The notes under the pieces are model-generated. The model searched no databases, was not told where the DNA came from, and saw nothing but the letters and a program-made list of their open reading frames with translations. A program made the translations under genes and the position numbers. From Amycolatopsis thermophila (GTDB lineage: Bacteria > Actinomycetota > Actinomycetes > Mycobacteriales > Pseudonocardiaceae), in assembly GCF_030814215.1 (NCBI RefSeq), contig NZ_JAUSUT010000001.1:5890001-5954000 (forward strand): a stretch of 64,000 nucleotides of DNA, written 5' to 3'. Positions 29,812-38,314 of this stretch are shown piece by piece (the first letter of the stretch is position 1; each line of letters starts with the position of its first letter).

Positions 29812-30015
29812 CTAGTTCGCGCGGCGGTGCGACCAGCCGCGGGAGCGCAGGTCGGCGCAGGTGAGAGCGAGGGGGCGGCCGAGGTGGTCGGTACCGACCC
29901 AGCGCAGCGAGCCGGCGGCGGATTCGAGGACGTAGGGGCGGCCCTGGCTCCACACGACGGAGCAGGGAGCGGTCGGGAGGGGGTCCGTCTCGGGCGCGGT
30001 TTCGGTGCTCAACAC
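29812..30015 (-). CDS. small hypothetical protein
   Basis: A 67-residue GTG-started frame with even hydrophilic composition (VVWSQGRPYVLESAAGSLRW, and a basic end GWSHRRAN). No clear ribosome site is seen. It may be a short cytoplasmic protein conserved in the genus, or chance; no family is recognised. Confidence 0.45.
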   Translation of the reverse strand: MLSTETAPETDPLPTAPCSVVWSQGRPYVLESAAGSLRWVGTDHLGRPLALTCADLRSRGWSHRRAN

Positions 30016-30076
30016 GACTGTGGTGTCGCGTCACGGGGCCGAAGTGTTAGCCGCGTGCCAACTGTTCACCCGTGCG

Positions 30077-30097
30077 GTGGACAATCGTCCACAGTGG
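30077..30097. promoter_or_regulatory. overlapping inverted repeats upstream of the lipoprotein gene
   Basis: GTGGAC (30077-30082) and GTCCAC (30087-30092) are perfect inverse repeats, and TCCAC-A-GTGGA (30088-30098) overlaps them. This gives three alternating half sites about 75 bases before the lipoprotein start. A regulator site is possible; no promoter boxes are clear. Confidence 0.35.
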
Positions 30098-30170
30098 ATC
30101 CCAGCCGGGCGCGTCCTGCCAGGGGTTTCGCTGCGGGCGCGGTAGTTTCCCGGTCCGGGAGGGAACACCG

Positions 30171-30629
30171 ATGACCGCACCGCGACGCGCCCTGGCGCTG
30201 CTGCTCCTGTCCGCCGGCGTCCTGGCCGGCTGTACCGATTCACCGGCGACCGCGCCGGACACGACCACGCCGCCACCGCCGTCGAGCGCCCCGGCGGCGT
30301 CGACCTCGCCGCCACCGTCGTCCTCGCCGTCACCGGGCACCACCGCCGGGGCGAAGTCGGACGAGTGCGGCACCGTGCGCGCCGCGAGCGGGCTGCTGTT
30401 GCAGGTCATGGAGACCACGACGAGCGGGCTGACCTGCGGGCAGGCCACGGACCTGGTGGCCCGGTTCCAGCAGGTGATCGCCGGGCGCCAGCCGGCCGGG
30501 TCCACCCGCCCGGTCGGGGAGACCGTCGACGGCTGGCTGTGCGTGTCCGGCCCGCCCGCCTCGCAGGGCGGCACGAGCTGCAGCCGCGGCGACGACACGG
30601 TCTTCGCCCGCGTCACCGAGGCGGAGTAG
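30171..30629 (+). CDS. small secreted lipoprotein, unknown function
   Basis: A 152-residue lipoprotein. The signal peptide MTAPRRALALLLLSAGVLAG ends in the lipobox LAGC. A Ser/Thr/Pro-rich spacer (residues ~25-62) follows, then a ~90-residue folded domain with four cysteines (DECGTV, LTCGQA, LCVSGP, TSCSRG), likely two disulfides. GGGAGGG before the ATG is the ribosome site. It is a single gene ended by a strong terminator. Function is not recognised. Confidence 0.85.
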   Translation: MTAPRRALALLLLSAGVLAGCTDSPATAPDTTTPPPPSSAPAASTSPPPSSSPSPGTTAGAKSDECGTVRAASGLLLQVMETTTSGLTCGQATDLVARFQQVIAGRQPAGSTRPVGETVDGWLCVSGPPASQGGTSCSRGDDTVFARVTEAE

Positions 30630-30661
30630 CCGCCCCGCCCCGGCGAGCCGGGGCGGGGCGG
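30630..30661. terminator. bidirectional terminator between the lipoprotein and acyl-CoA synthetase genes
   Basis: A perfect 15-bp GC stem (30630-30644 with 30647-30661) starts just after the lipoprotein stop and ends four bases before the stop of the convergent synthetase gene. No U run is present, as often in actinobacteria. Confidence 0.75.
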
Positions 30662-30665
30662 GCGC

Positions 30666-32378
30666 TCAGCCCTTCAGGCCGGGGAAGTCGTCCTCGCGGA
30701 ACTCGCCCGCGGGACGCGACTCCGGTGCCGCCTGCTCCTTGCCGCGCAGTTCGACGCGGCGGATCTTGCCCGAGATCGTCTTGGGCAGCTCGGCGAACTC
30801 CAGGCGCCGGATCCGCTTGTAGGGCGCCAGGTGCTCGCGGCAGAACGCCAGGATGCTCTCCGCGGTGGCGGCGTCCGGCCGGTGACCGGCGGCGAGCACG
30901 ACGTAGGCCTTGGGCACCGCCAGCCGGATGGGGTCCGGCGCCGGCACGACCGCCGCCTCGGCGACCGCCTCGTGCTCGAGCAGCACGCTTTCCAGCTCGA
31001 ACGGCGAGATGCGGTAGTCGGAGGCCTTGAAGACGTCGTCGGTGCGGCCGACGTAGGTGATGTAGCCCTTCTCGTCGATCGACCCGACGTCGCCGGTGTG
31101 GTAGTAGCCGTCGCGGAACGCCTCCGCGGTGCGCTCGTCGTCGTCGGCGTAGCCGACCATCAGGCCCACCGGCCGCTCGGCGAGGTCGAGGCAGATCTCG
31201 CCCTCGTCGGCCGGCTCCCCGCTGACCGGGTCGACGAGCACGACCTTGAAGCCGGGCACCGGCCGCCCCATCGAGCCGGACTTGACCTCCTGACCGGGCG
31301 TGTTGGCGATCTGCACGCTGGTCTCGGTCTGGCCGAACCCGTCCCGGATGGTCACGCCCCACGCCTTGCGGACCTGCTCGATCACCTCCGGGTTGAGCGG
31401 CTCACCGGCCCCGACCACCTTCACCGGCGGGGTTTCCAGCGCCCCGAGGTCGGCCTGGATCAGCATCCGCCACACCGTCGGCGGCGCGCAGAAACTGGTG
31501 ATCCCGCAGCGCTGCATCTGTCCCATCAGCGCGACGGCGTCGAAGCGCGAGTAGTTGTACAGGAACACCGTGGCCTCGGCGTTCCACGGCGCGAACACGT
31601 TGCTCCACGCGTGTTTCGCCCAGCCGGGCGAGGAGATGTTGAGGTGCACGTCGCCCGGCTCGAGGCCGATCCAGTACATCGTGGACAGATGCCCGACCGG
31701 ATAGGACACGTGCGTGTGCTGCACGAGCTTCGGCTTGGCCGTGGTGCCCGAGGTGAAGTACAGCAGCAGCGGGTCGGCCGCGCGGGTGGGACCGTCCGGG
31801 GTGAACGATTCCTCCGCGGTGTAGGCGTCGGCGAAGGACAGCCAGCCGTCGGTGCGCCCGCCCACCGCGATGCGCGTGTAGTCGCCGGCGACGTCGGCGA
31901 ACTTCTCCGCGTCGGCCGAGCGCACCACGACGTGCCTGGCGTTGCCGCGGTCCACGCGGTCACGCAGGTCCGCCGCGCCGAGCAGGGTCGAGGCGGGGAT
32001 GATCACCGCGCCGAGCTTGATCGCGGCGAGGATCGTCTCCCACAGCTCGACCTGGTTGCCCAGCATCAGGATCAGCCGGTCGCCGCGGCGCACGCCGTGC
32101 CCGCGCAGCCAGTTGGCCACCTGGTTGGAGCGGCGGGACATCTCGGGGTAGGTCCAGCGGCCCTCGGTGCCGTCCTCCTCCACGATCCACAGCGCGTACT
32201 TCTCCGCGTTCGCCTCGTCGGCGGCGACCACGTCGAACCAGTCCAGCGCCCAGTTGAACTCGTCGAGGTCCGGCCAGCGGAAGTCGCGGTAGGCGGCGTC
32301 GTAGTCCTCGCGGTGCGCGACCAGGAAGTCGCGCGCCTCGCGGAACCGCTGGTGAGCGGCTGAATGGACACTGCTCAT
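30666..32378 (-). CDS. AMP-binding acyl-CoA synthetase
   Basis: A 570-residue adenylate-forming ligase of the acyl/aryl-CoA synthetase type. The AMP P-loop YFTSGTTAKPKLVQHTH, the A5 motif RDGFGQTETS, the hinge GYYHTGDVGSIDEKGYITYVG (in parts) and the catalytic lysine in ELPKTISGKIRR are all present. It activates a carboxylic acid with ATP and couples it to CoA. Sequence style resembles medium-chain (ACSM) enzymes, but chain length is not proven. It lies 11 bases after a dienoyl-CoA isomerase gene, so the pair forms a fatty-acid oxidation operon. Confidence 0.93.
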   Translation of the reverse strand: MSSVHSAAHQRFREARDFLVAHREDYDAAYRDFRWPDLDEFNWALDWFDVVAADEANAEKYALWIVEEDGTEGRWTYPEMSRRSNQVANWLRGHGVRRGDRLILMLGNQVELWETILAAIKLGAVIIPASTLLGAADLRDRVDRGNARHVVVRSADAEKFADVAGDYTRIAVGGRTDGWLSFADAYTAEESFTPDGPTRAADPLLLYFTSGTTAKPKLVQHTHVSYPVGHLSTMYWIGLEPGDVHLNISSPGWAKHAWSNVFAPWNAEATVFLYNYSRFDAVALMGQMQRCGITSFCAPPTVWRMLIQADLGALETPPVKVVGAGEPLNPEVIEQVRKAWGVTIRDGFGQTETSVQIANTPGQEVKSGSMGRPVPGFKVVLVDPVSGEPADEGEICLDLAERPVGLMVGYADDDERTAEAFRDGYYHTGDVGSIDEKGYITYVGRTDDVFKASDYRISPFELESVLLEHEAVAEAAVVPAPDPIRLAVPKAYVVLAAGHRPDAATAESILAFCREHLAPYKRIRRLEFAELPKTISGKIRRVELRGKEQAAPESRPAGEFREDDFPGLKG

Positions 32379-32389
32379 GGGGTCTCTCC

Positions 32390-33241
32390 TCACTCGCCCG
32401 TGAATTCCGGTGTCCGGCGTTCGAGGAACGCCTGCACCGCTTCCTGCAGGTCCTTGCTGGGCAGGAACGCCGCGTTCCAGGTGGAGACGTAGCGCAGCCC
32501 CTCGGCGGCCCGCCGCTCGACCTCCAGCGACAGCACCTCCTTGACGCCCTGCACGACCAGTGGCGGGTTGGCGGCGATCTCGCGCGCCAGCTCCTCGGCT
32601 GCCGCCAGCACCGCCTCCTGGTCGTCGTGGACGTCGTTGACCAGCCCGATCTTCTCCGCGCGGGCCGCGTCGATGTCCTTGCCGGTGTAGGCGAGCTCCC
32701 GCAGGTGGCCCTCGCCGATGATCCCGGCCAGCCGCTGCAGGCTGCCCAGGTCGGCCACGATCGCGACCTTCGCCTCGCGCACGCTGAACTTCGCGTCCGC
32801 GCTGGCCAGGCGGATGTCGGCGGCCGCGATCAGGTCCACGCCGCCGCCGATGCACCAGCCCGACACCGCGGCGATCACCGGTGTGCGGCACTGCGCCACG
32901 GCGGTGACGCTGTCCTGCAGGACGCGGATCTCGCGCAGGAACTCGGTGCGCGGGCCGGCCAGTGCGTCACCGGCCAGCAGCGGTGCCCAGGCGCCCATCA
33001 TCGCCGGCAGGTCCAGTCCGTAGGAGAAGTTCCGGCCGCTGCCGGTCAGCACGATGGCGCGCACCGCGGGGTCGGCGTCCAGGGTGCGGAACACGATCGG
33101 CAGCTCGCGCCAGAAGTCCGGGCCCATCGCGTTGCCCTTCCCCGGCCCGAGCAGGGTCACCCGGGCGATCGGGCCGGTGCGCTCGACGGCGAGCGAAACC
33201 AGGTCCGGCAGCTTGTCGGCGGTCTCAGTCATGGCTGTCAT
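32390..33241 (-). CDS. enoyl-CoA hydratase/isomerase, probable delta3,5-delta2,4-dienoyl-CoA isomerase
   Basis: A 283-residue crotonase-fold enzyme. The oxyanion segment FSYGLDLPAM and CIGGGVDLIAAADIR are clear. The Asp in GGGVDL, the Glu in FSVREAKVAI and the Asp in VADLGSLQRL match the three acidic catalytic residues of eukaryotic dienoyl-CoA isomerase, so this assignment is better than a plain hydratase. Two in-frame ATGs (33241 and 33232) are possible starts. It forms an operon with the acyl-CoA synthetase gene. It would serve beta-oxidation of odd-position double bonds. Confidence 0.88.
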   Translation of the reverse strand: MTAMTETADKLPDLVSLAVERTGPIARVTLLGPGKGNAMGPDFWRELPIVFRTLDADPAVRAIVLTGSGRNFSYGLDLPAMMGAWAPLLAGDALAGPRTEFLREIRVLQDSVTAVAQCRTPVIAAVSGWCIGGGVDLIAAADIRLASADAKFSVREAKVAIVADLGSLQRLAGIIGEGHLRELAYTGKDIDAARAEKIGLVNDVHDDQEAVLAAAEELAREIAANPPLVVQGVKEVLSLEVERRAAEGLRYVSTWNAAFLPSKDLQEAVQAFLERRTPEFTGE

Positions 33242-33311
33242 CTTGACGCATCCGGACGCATACGCGCGCAGACGCCTGCGCGGGGCGTGCCGGGATGGTT
33301 TCCTGATCGTC

Positions 33312-34139
33312 ATGTTGACCCGTCCCCTGGAGACCACCGGACTGGCCGCCGCGTTCACGTTCGAGGGCCATCGGCTCTGCTACACCGAGTTCGGCACCGG
33401 CGATGAAGTCGTCGTGCTCGCACACGGCCTGATGTTCACCCGGCGGATGCACGCCCCGCTCGCCCGCAGGCTCGCCGCGGACGGGTTCCGGGTGATCACC
33501 CTGGACCTGCTCGGGCACGGCGACTCGGACCGGCCGGGCGAGTCGTGGCACTACTCCATCCCCGCGTTCGGCGACCAGGTGGTGGCGCTGCTGGACCACC
33601 TGGACATCGACCGGGCGGTGGTCGGCGGGACGTCACTGGGCGCGAACGTGGCGCTGGAGGCCGCGGTGACGGCGCCGGAGCGGCTGCGCGGCATCGTGGT
33701 GGAGATGCCGGTGCTGGACAACGCGATCGTGGCCGGCCTGCTGGCCTTCACACCGCTGCTGTTCGCGGCCCGGTTCGTGCCGTTCGGCGTGCGGGCGGTC
33801 GCGAAGGCGGCCGCGCTGGTGCCGCACGGCAGCCAGTGGGTCGACGTCGTCACCGACACCCTCGACCAGCGCCCGGCGGCGATGGCCGCGCTGCTGCACG
33901 GCGTGTTCTTCGGCCGGATCGCGCCGCCGCGGTCGGTGCGCCGCCGGATCGCGGTGCCGGCACTGGTGATCGGCCACCAGGGCGACCCGATCCACCCGTT
34001 CGGCGACGCCGACACGCTGGCCGCCGACCTGCCCGACGCGGAGTTCGTGCAGGCCCGCAGCCCGGTCGAGCTGCGGTTCGACCCGCAACGCCTGACCGCG
34101 GCGATCCTGGACTTCGTGCGCCGCTGCTACCGGAGCTGA
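33312..34139 (+). CDS. alpha/beta hydrolase lacking the canonical C-terminal histidine
   Basis: A 275-residue alpha/beta-hydrolase-fold protein. LAHGLMFTRRMHAPLARRLA and DLLGHGDSDRPGE are typical, and the nucleophile elbow reads GGTSLGANVAL. The acid region GHQGDPIHPF is present, but where a GHxxxxE histidine is expected the chain reads FVQARSPVELRFDP, without histidine. It may use another His or be a non-classical enzyme. It overlaps the convergent siroheme synthase gene by 13 bases. Confidence 0.85.
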   Translation: MLTRPLETTGLAAAFTFEGHRLCYTEFGTGDEVVVLAHGLMFTRRMHAPLARRLAADGFRVITLDLLGHGDSDRPGESWHYSIPAFGDQVVALLDHLDIDRAVVGGTSLGANVALEAAVTAPERLRGIVVEMPVLDNAIVAGLLAFTPLLFAARFVPFGVRAVAKAAALVPHGSQWVDVVTDTLDQRPAAMAALLHGVFFGRIAPPRSVRRRIAVPALVIGHQGDPIHPFGDADTLAADLPDAEFVQARSPVELRFDPQRLTAAILDFVRRCYRS

Positions 34140-35356
34140 TCCGGCAGCAGGCCCGCGACGGGGCCGATCACGATCACCGCGGGCGGCCGCACCCCGGCGG
34201 CCTTCGCGCTCTCGGCGGCGGTGTCCAGGGTGAAGCGGTGCACGCGCTGGGTGGGCATGGTGCCGTTCTCCACGATCGCGACCGGCGTGCCGGCCGGGCG
34301 GCCACCGTCGAGCAGCGCGCGGGCGAACTGGCCGAGTCGTTCCACGCCCATCATCAGCACGATCGTGCCGCGCAGCTTGGCCAGCGCCGCCCAGTCGGTC
34401 AGCGAGCTCTCGTGGTCCGGCGCGACGTGCCCGGACACGACGACCACCTCGTGCGCGACCCCGCGGTGGGTGACCGGCACGCCGGCGGCGGCGGGACCGG
34501 CGATCGAGCTGGTGATGCCCGGCACCACCGTGACCGGGACCCCGGCCTCGGCGCAGGCCAGCAGCTCCTCGAAGCCGCGGCCGAACACGTACGGGTCGCC
34601 GCCCTTGAGGCGGACCACGAACCGGCCGGCCTTGGCGTGCTCGATCAGGGTGGCGTTGATGAACTCCTGGCTCGCGGCGCGGCCGTAGGGGATCTTGGCG
34701 GCGTCGACGACCTCCACGTCGGGGGACAGCTCGTCGAGCAGCTCGCGCGGCGCGAGCCGGTCGGCCACCACGACGTCGGCGCGGGCGAGCAGGCGGCGGC
34801 CCTTGACGGTGATGAGTTCCGGATCGCCCGGGCCGCCGCCGACGAGCGCGACGCCGGGCAGCTCGGCGGCGTCCGGCGGGGCGATGTCGTCGGCGATCGC
34901 GCCGGTGTGCAGGGCCTCCACGATGTTGTCCCGCACCGCGGCCGACCGCAGCGGCTGGCCGCCGGACAGGACGCCGAGGACGAGGCCCTCGTGGCGGCCG
35001 ACGGCGGCGGTGACGGCGCTGCCCTCGGTGCCGGCGTCGGCGCGGACGCAGAACACGCGGCGGCGCTCGGCCTCGGCGCACACGGCGGCGTTGACCTCGG
35101 GGTCGTCGGTGCAGGCCAGCGCGTACCAGGCGCCGTCGAGGTCGCCGTCGGCGTAGCGGCGCTGGTGCCAGACCACCTCGCCGGCGTCGATCATCCCGCT
35201 CACCGCCGGGGTGGTCGCCGGGGAGATCAGCTCGACCGCGGCGCCGGCGCTGATCAGGCGCGGCAGCCGGCGCTGGGCGACGGTCCCGCCGCCGACGAGC
35301 ACCACGCGCCGCCCGGCGAGATCGAGGCCGACGAGGTAGTGCTGGTCTTCAGGCAT
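34127..35356 (-). CDS. cysG: siroheme synthase (fused precorrin-2 dehydrogenase/ferrochelatase and uroporphyrinogen-III methyltransferase)
   Basis: A 409-residue CysG protein that makes siroheme for sulfite and nitrite reductases. Residues ~1-155 are the dehydrogenase/chelatase (VVLVGGGTVAQRRLPRL, the NAD site). Residues ~165-405 are the SUMT methyltransferase (ALVGGGPGDPELITVKGRRL, then VVVADRLAPRELL, VVRLKGGDPYVFGRGFEE and VPGITSSIAGPAAAGVPVTH). The ATG at 35356 matches the start of mycobacterial CysG; an ATG at 35368 is in frame. It is a single gene here. Confidence 0.95.
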   Translation of the reverse strand: MPEDQHYLVGLDLAGRRVVLVGGGTVAQRRLPRLISAGAAVELISPATTPAVSGMIDAGEVVWHQRRYADGDLDGAWYALACTDDPEVNAAVCAEAERRRVFCVRADAGTEGSAVTAAVGRHEGLVLGVLSGGQPLRSAAVRDNIVEALHTGAIADDIAPPDAAELPGVALVGGGPGDPELITVKGRRLLARADVVVADRLAPRELLDELSPDVEVVDAAKIPYGRAASQEFINATLIEHAKAGRFVVRLKGGDPYVFGRGFEELLACAEAGVPVTVVPGITSSIAGPAAAGVPVTHRGVAHEVVVVSGHVAPDHESSLTDWAALAKLRGTIVLMMGVERLGQFARALLDGGRPAGTPVAIVENGTMPTQRVHRFTLDTAAESAKAAGVRPPAVIVIGPVAGLLPDQLR

Positions 35357-35516
35357 GCGGACAAGCATGCCTGCCGGCAGCCCCGAAGACACCTCAGGGT
35401 TGCGGGAGTGTGAGCAACTCCGTATCGCCGGCACCCTTGAACGCCCGGCCCGAACCGCCCCACCTCGACGATCACGTGGCGGAACCGAGCACCGGGGAAA
35501 CGGCGGCAGGGAACGG

Positions 35517-36938
35517 TTAGTCGGGGCGGTACAGCATGCCGAGGAACTCCCGCAGCAGCCGTTCCCGCAGGGCCGGACGCGCGGTGCCGAGCAGCGCGTT
35601 GATCTCCGCCATCCGGTCCGGCAGCCCCGCCCCGCCACCCATCCCGGCCGCGGTGAGCAGGCCGGCGAACTGGTCCGGGGTCAGGGCGTCCGGGTCGAGC
35701 GCGGCGACGAACGCGGCCACGTTCTCGTCCACGACGACCGGTCCCGCTTCCCGCGCCGCGCCGACCGACGCGCGCAGGTCGGCGAGGAATTCCGCTTCGC
35801 TGCCCCGGTTCGCGGCGGTCACCGTGAGGTGGAGGTTGACCGGCGAGGACTCGTGGGCGAACTGCGGCTGCACGTACCAGCCGCGCACGCGCATCTCGTC
35901 GGCGACGGTGAACAGGTCGAAACTGTCGTCGCCGGTGGTCAGGGCGACGAGCGTCGAGTCCGGTTCGGCGAGCAGGCGCAGGCCGTCGATCTCCGTGACG
36001 CCCTTGGCGAGTGCGGTCACGGCGGCGAGTGTCTGCCGGGCCAGCTCCAGGTAGCCGTCGTCGCCGAGGTGCTGGACGACCGCCCAGGCGGCGGCGAGCG
36101 GGCCGCCGGAGCGGGTGGACTGGAGTGTGCTGTTCAGCATCGTGTAGCCGGGCCAGCCGGCGCTGGCGAAGTAGTGACCGCGCCGCAGCTCCGCGTCGGC
36201 GTGCAGCAGCACCGACACGCCCTTGGGGCAGTAGGCGTACTTGTGCAGGTCGACCGAGACGCTGGTGACGCCCTCGACGGCGAACCCGAACTCCGGCACC
36301 GGACGCCCCAGGCGCCGCAGGAACGGCAGGATCCACCCGCCGATGCAGGCGTCGACGTGCATCCGCACCCCGCGCCGGGCGGCCGCGGCGGCGATCGGCG
36401 CGATCGGGTCGAGCACGCCGTGGGCGTAGGACGGGGCGCTGGCCACGACCAGCACGGTCGTGTCGTCGATCGCCGCGGCCATCGCGTCCGGGTCCGCGCG
36501 GAAGGTGACCGGGTCGGCCGGCACCACGACGGGCCGCACCCGGAACAGGTGCGCGGCCTTGTGGAACGCGGCGTGCGCGGTCGAGGGCAGCACCATGCTC
36601 GGCGCGGGCACGTCCGGGCGGCCCTCGCGGGCGGCGAGCACCGCGAGCAGGCAGGACTCGGTGCCGCCGGAGGTCACCGCACCCACGGTGGACGGGGTGC
36701 CGCCCACGAGCCCGGCGGCCGCGGCGACCAGGTCGTTCTCCAGGCGCCGCAGGCTCGGGAAGGCCGTCGGGTCGAGGCCGTTGGCGGACGAGGCCAGCGC
36801 GTGCGCCTGCGCCGCGAGGTCGTCCACTCCGGACAGGCCGCTGTCGTAGACGTAGGCCAGGGTGCGGCCGCCGTGGGTGGGCAGGTCGCCCGCGCGCAGC
36901 TCGCGCAGCTGGGCGAGGACCTCGCGGGCGGGCCTCAT
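35517..36938 (-). CDS. PLP-dependent lyase of the sphingosine-1-phosphate lyase/group II decarboxylase type
   Basis: A 473-residue cytoplasmic PLP enzyme. GGTESCLLAVLAAREG (phosphate site, ~91), STAHAAFHKA (~119), the Asp in MHVDACIGGW (196) and the PLP lysine in VSVDLHKYAYCPKG (Lys233) are all present. The combination resembles sphingosine-1-phosphate lyases. No membrane helix is seen, so it is soluble. Its ATG overlaps the MFS gene by four bases. With ceramidase upstream, a role in long-chain-base breakdown is the best reading, but other phosphoethanolamine- or amino-acid-type substrates are possible. Confidence 0.86.
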   Translation of the reverse strand: MRPAREVLAQLRELRAGDLPTHGGRTLAYVYDSGLSGVDDLAAQAHALASSANGLDPTAFPSLRRLENDLVAAAAGLVGGTPSTVGAVTSGGTESCLLAVLAAREGRPDVPAPSMVLPSTAHAAFHKAAHLFRVRPVVVPADPVTFRADPDAMAAAIDDTTVLVVASAPSYAHGVLDPIAPIAAAAARRGVRMHVDACIGGWILPFLRRLGRPVPEFGFAVEGVTSVSVDLHKYAYCPKGVSVLLHADAELRRGHYFASAGWPGYTMLNSTLQSTRSGGPLAAAWAVVQHLGDDGYLELARQTLAAVTALAKGVTEIDGLRLLAEPDSTLVALTTGDDSFDLFTVADEMRVRGWYVQPQFAHESSPVNLHLTVTAANRGSEAEFLADLRASVGAAREAGPVVVDENVAAFVAALDPDALTPDQFAGLLTAAGMGGGAGLPDRMAEINALLGTARPALRERLLREFLGMLYRPD

Positions 36939-38236
36939 CGCGCCTCCAGCACCGAGCGGCGCAGCAGCGGCAGGCCGGCCAGGACCAGGATGCCCGGCAG
37001 CAGGGAGAACCCGAGCAGGATCGCGGTGACGGCAGTGCCCGGCTGGGTGGCCGAAGCGTCCACACTGGACACGTAGCCGCCCGCGGAGAGCACGAGCCCG
37101 AACAGGCCCGGCCCGAGCGCGAGGCCCAGGGTCTCCGACGCGGTCCACACCCCGGCTGCGATCCCGGCGCGGGTGGCGCCGGTGCGCTCCTCCTCGGCGC
37201 TGATCAGGTCCGGCAGGATCGCCAGCGGGAACACCTGGATGCCGGCGTAGCCGACGCCGGCGAGCGCGACGAACACGAACGAGACGCCGACCGGCAGCAC
37301 CAGCGCCGCGCACAGGCCCGCGCTGCCCGCGCCGAAGGCGAGGCAGGCGAACCGGAAGCCCCACAGCTTGCCCCACCGCGCGCCGATGCGCGGCCACAGC
37401 GGCATGGTCAGCAGCGCCGGGAGCACGAACCCGACGAACAGGTAGGTCTGCAGGCCCGCGTCGCCGAACACGTAGCGGGACGCGTAGTTGACCCCGGCCA
37501 GGAGAGTGGCCAGGCCGAGCGACTGGACGAAGTAGACGCCGAGCAGCCAGCGGAACGGCCGCCACTGCCGCATGGTGGCCAGCAGCTCGCGCCGGCCCGG
37601 GGTGGTCGGGCGCAGGTTGCCGACCGGGGCGCCGCGGGTGCCCAGGTAGACCGCGATGGTGCCGAAGATCATGATCACGCCCATCGCGATGGCCATGACG
37701 CGGTAGCCGGTGATGCCGCCGACCTGGTTGGTGATCTCGGGCGCGCCACCGCCGGAGACCAGGATCGCGATCGCGAGCAGGCCGATGCGCCAGCTGGTGA
37801 GGCGGGTCCGCTCGTCGTAGGACTCGGTCAGTTCCGCGGGCAGCGCGTTGTAGGGCACCTGGAAGAACGCGAACGCGGTGGCGCACAGGAAGAAGGCGAG
37901 GACGACGTACCCGGCGTCGAGCGGTGTGCTGCCGAAACCGGGGTGGGCGAAGATCGCCGCGAACAGCACCGCGACGCCGATCCCGCCGAACAGCACGAAC
38001 GGCCGCCTGCTGCCGCGTTTCGACAGGCTCGCGTCGGACAGCCGCCCGGCGACCGGGTTGAACACGACGTCCCACGCCTTGGGCACGAGCACGATCGCGC
38101 CGGCGGCCGCGCCCGGCACGGCCATCGTGTCGGTGAGGTAGGGCAGCAGCAACAGGCCGGGCACCGTGCCGAACGCGCCGGTGACGAACGACCCGGCGGA
38201 GTAGCCGAGCCTGGTCTTGGCCGGTAGGGCGACCAT
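36935..38236 (-). CDS. MFS transporter of the GPH (MelB-like) type
   Basis: A 433-residue transporter with about twelve membrane helices. KAWDVVFNPVAGRLSDASLSKR, read in parts, with SRRPFVLFGG is the GPH/MFS loop-2 motif; GAPE, EER and the mid-protein LRPTTPGRRELLATMRQWRPFR, in parts, mark the central loop. GPH members carry sugars or related solutes with cations. GGAGGACC before the ATG supports the start at 38236. It lies between the ceramidase and lyase genes, so it may carry sphingosine, a head group or a sugar; that is inference. Confidence 0.9.
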   Translation of the reverse strand: MVALPAKTRLGYSAGSFVTGAFGTVPGLLLLPYLTDTMAVPGAAAGAIVLVPKAWDVVFNPVAGRLSDASLSKRGSRRPFVLFGGIGVAVLFAAIFAHPGFGSTPLDAGYVVLAFFLCATAFAFFQVPYNALPAELTESYDERTRLTSWRIGLLAIAILVSGGGAPEITNQVGGITGYRVMAIAMGVIMIFGTIAVYLGTRGAPVGNLRPTTPGRRELLATMRQWRPFRWLLGVYFVQSLGLATLLAGVNYASRYVFGDAGLQTYLFVGFVLPALLTMPLWPRIGARWGKLWGFRFACLAFGAGSAGLCAALVLPVGVSFVFVALAGVGYAGIQVFPLAILPDLISAEEERTGATRAGIAAGVWTASETLGLALGPGLFGLVLSAGGYVSSVDASATQPGTAVTAILLGFSLLPGILVLAGLPLLRRSVLEAR

Positions 38237-38314
38237 GGTCCTCCGATCGACACCCGATGATCGCCCGCATCGTGTCACCGCCGCGCCCCGGGCGCACGCA
38301 CCGGGCGCGATTCG

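Noticed and set aside
35517..36938. The PLP enzyme as the missing egtE
   Set aside because: Its motifs are of the sphingosine-phosphate-lyase/group II decarboxylase type, it is 17 kb from the egt operon, and it is translationally coupled to the MFS gene.
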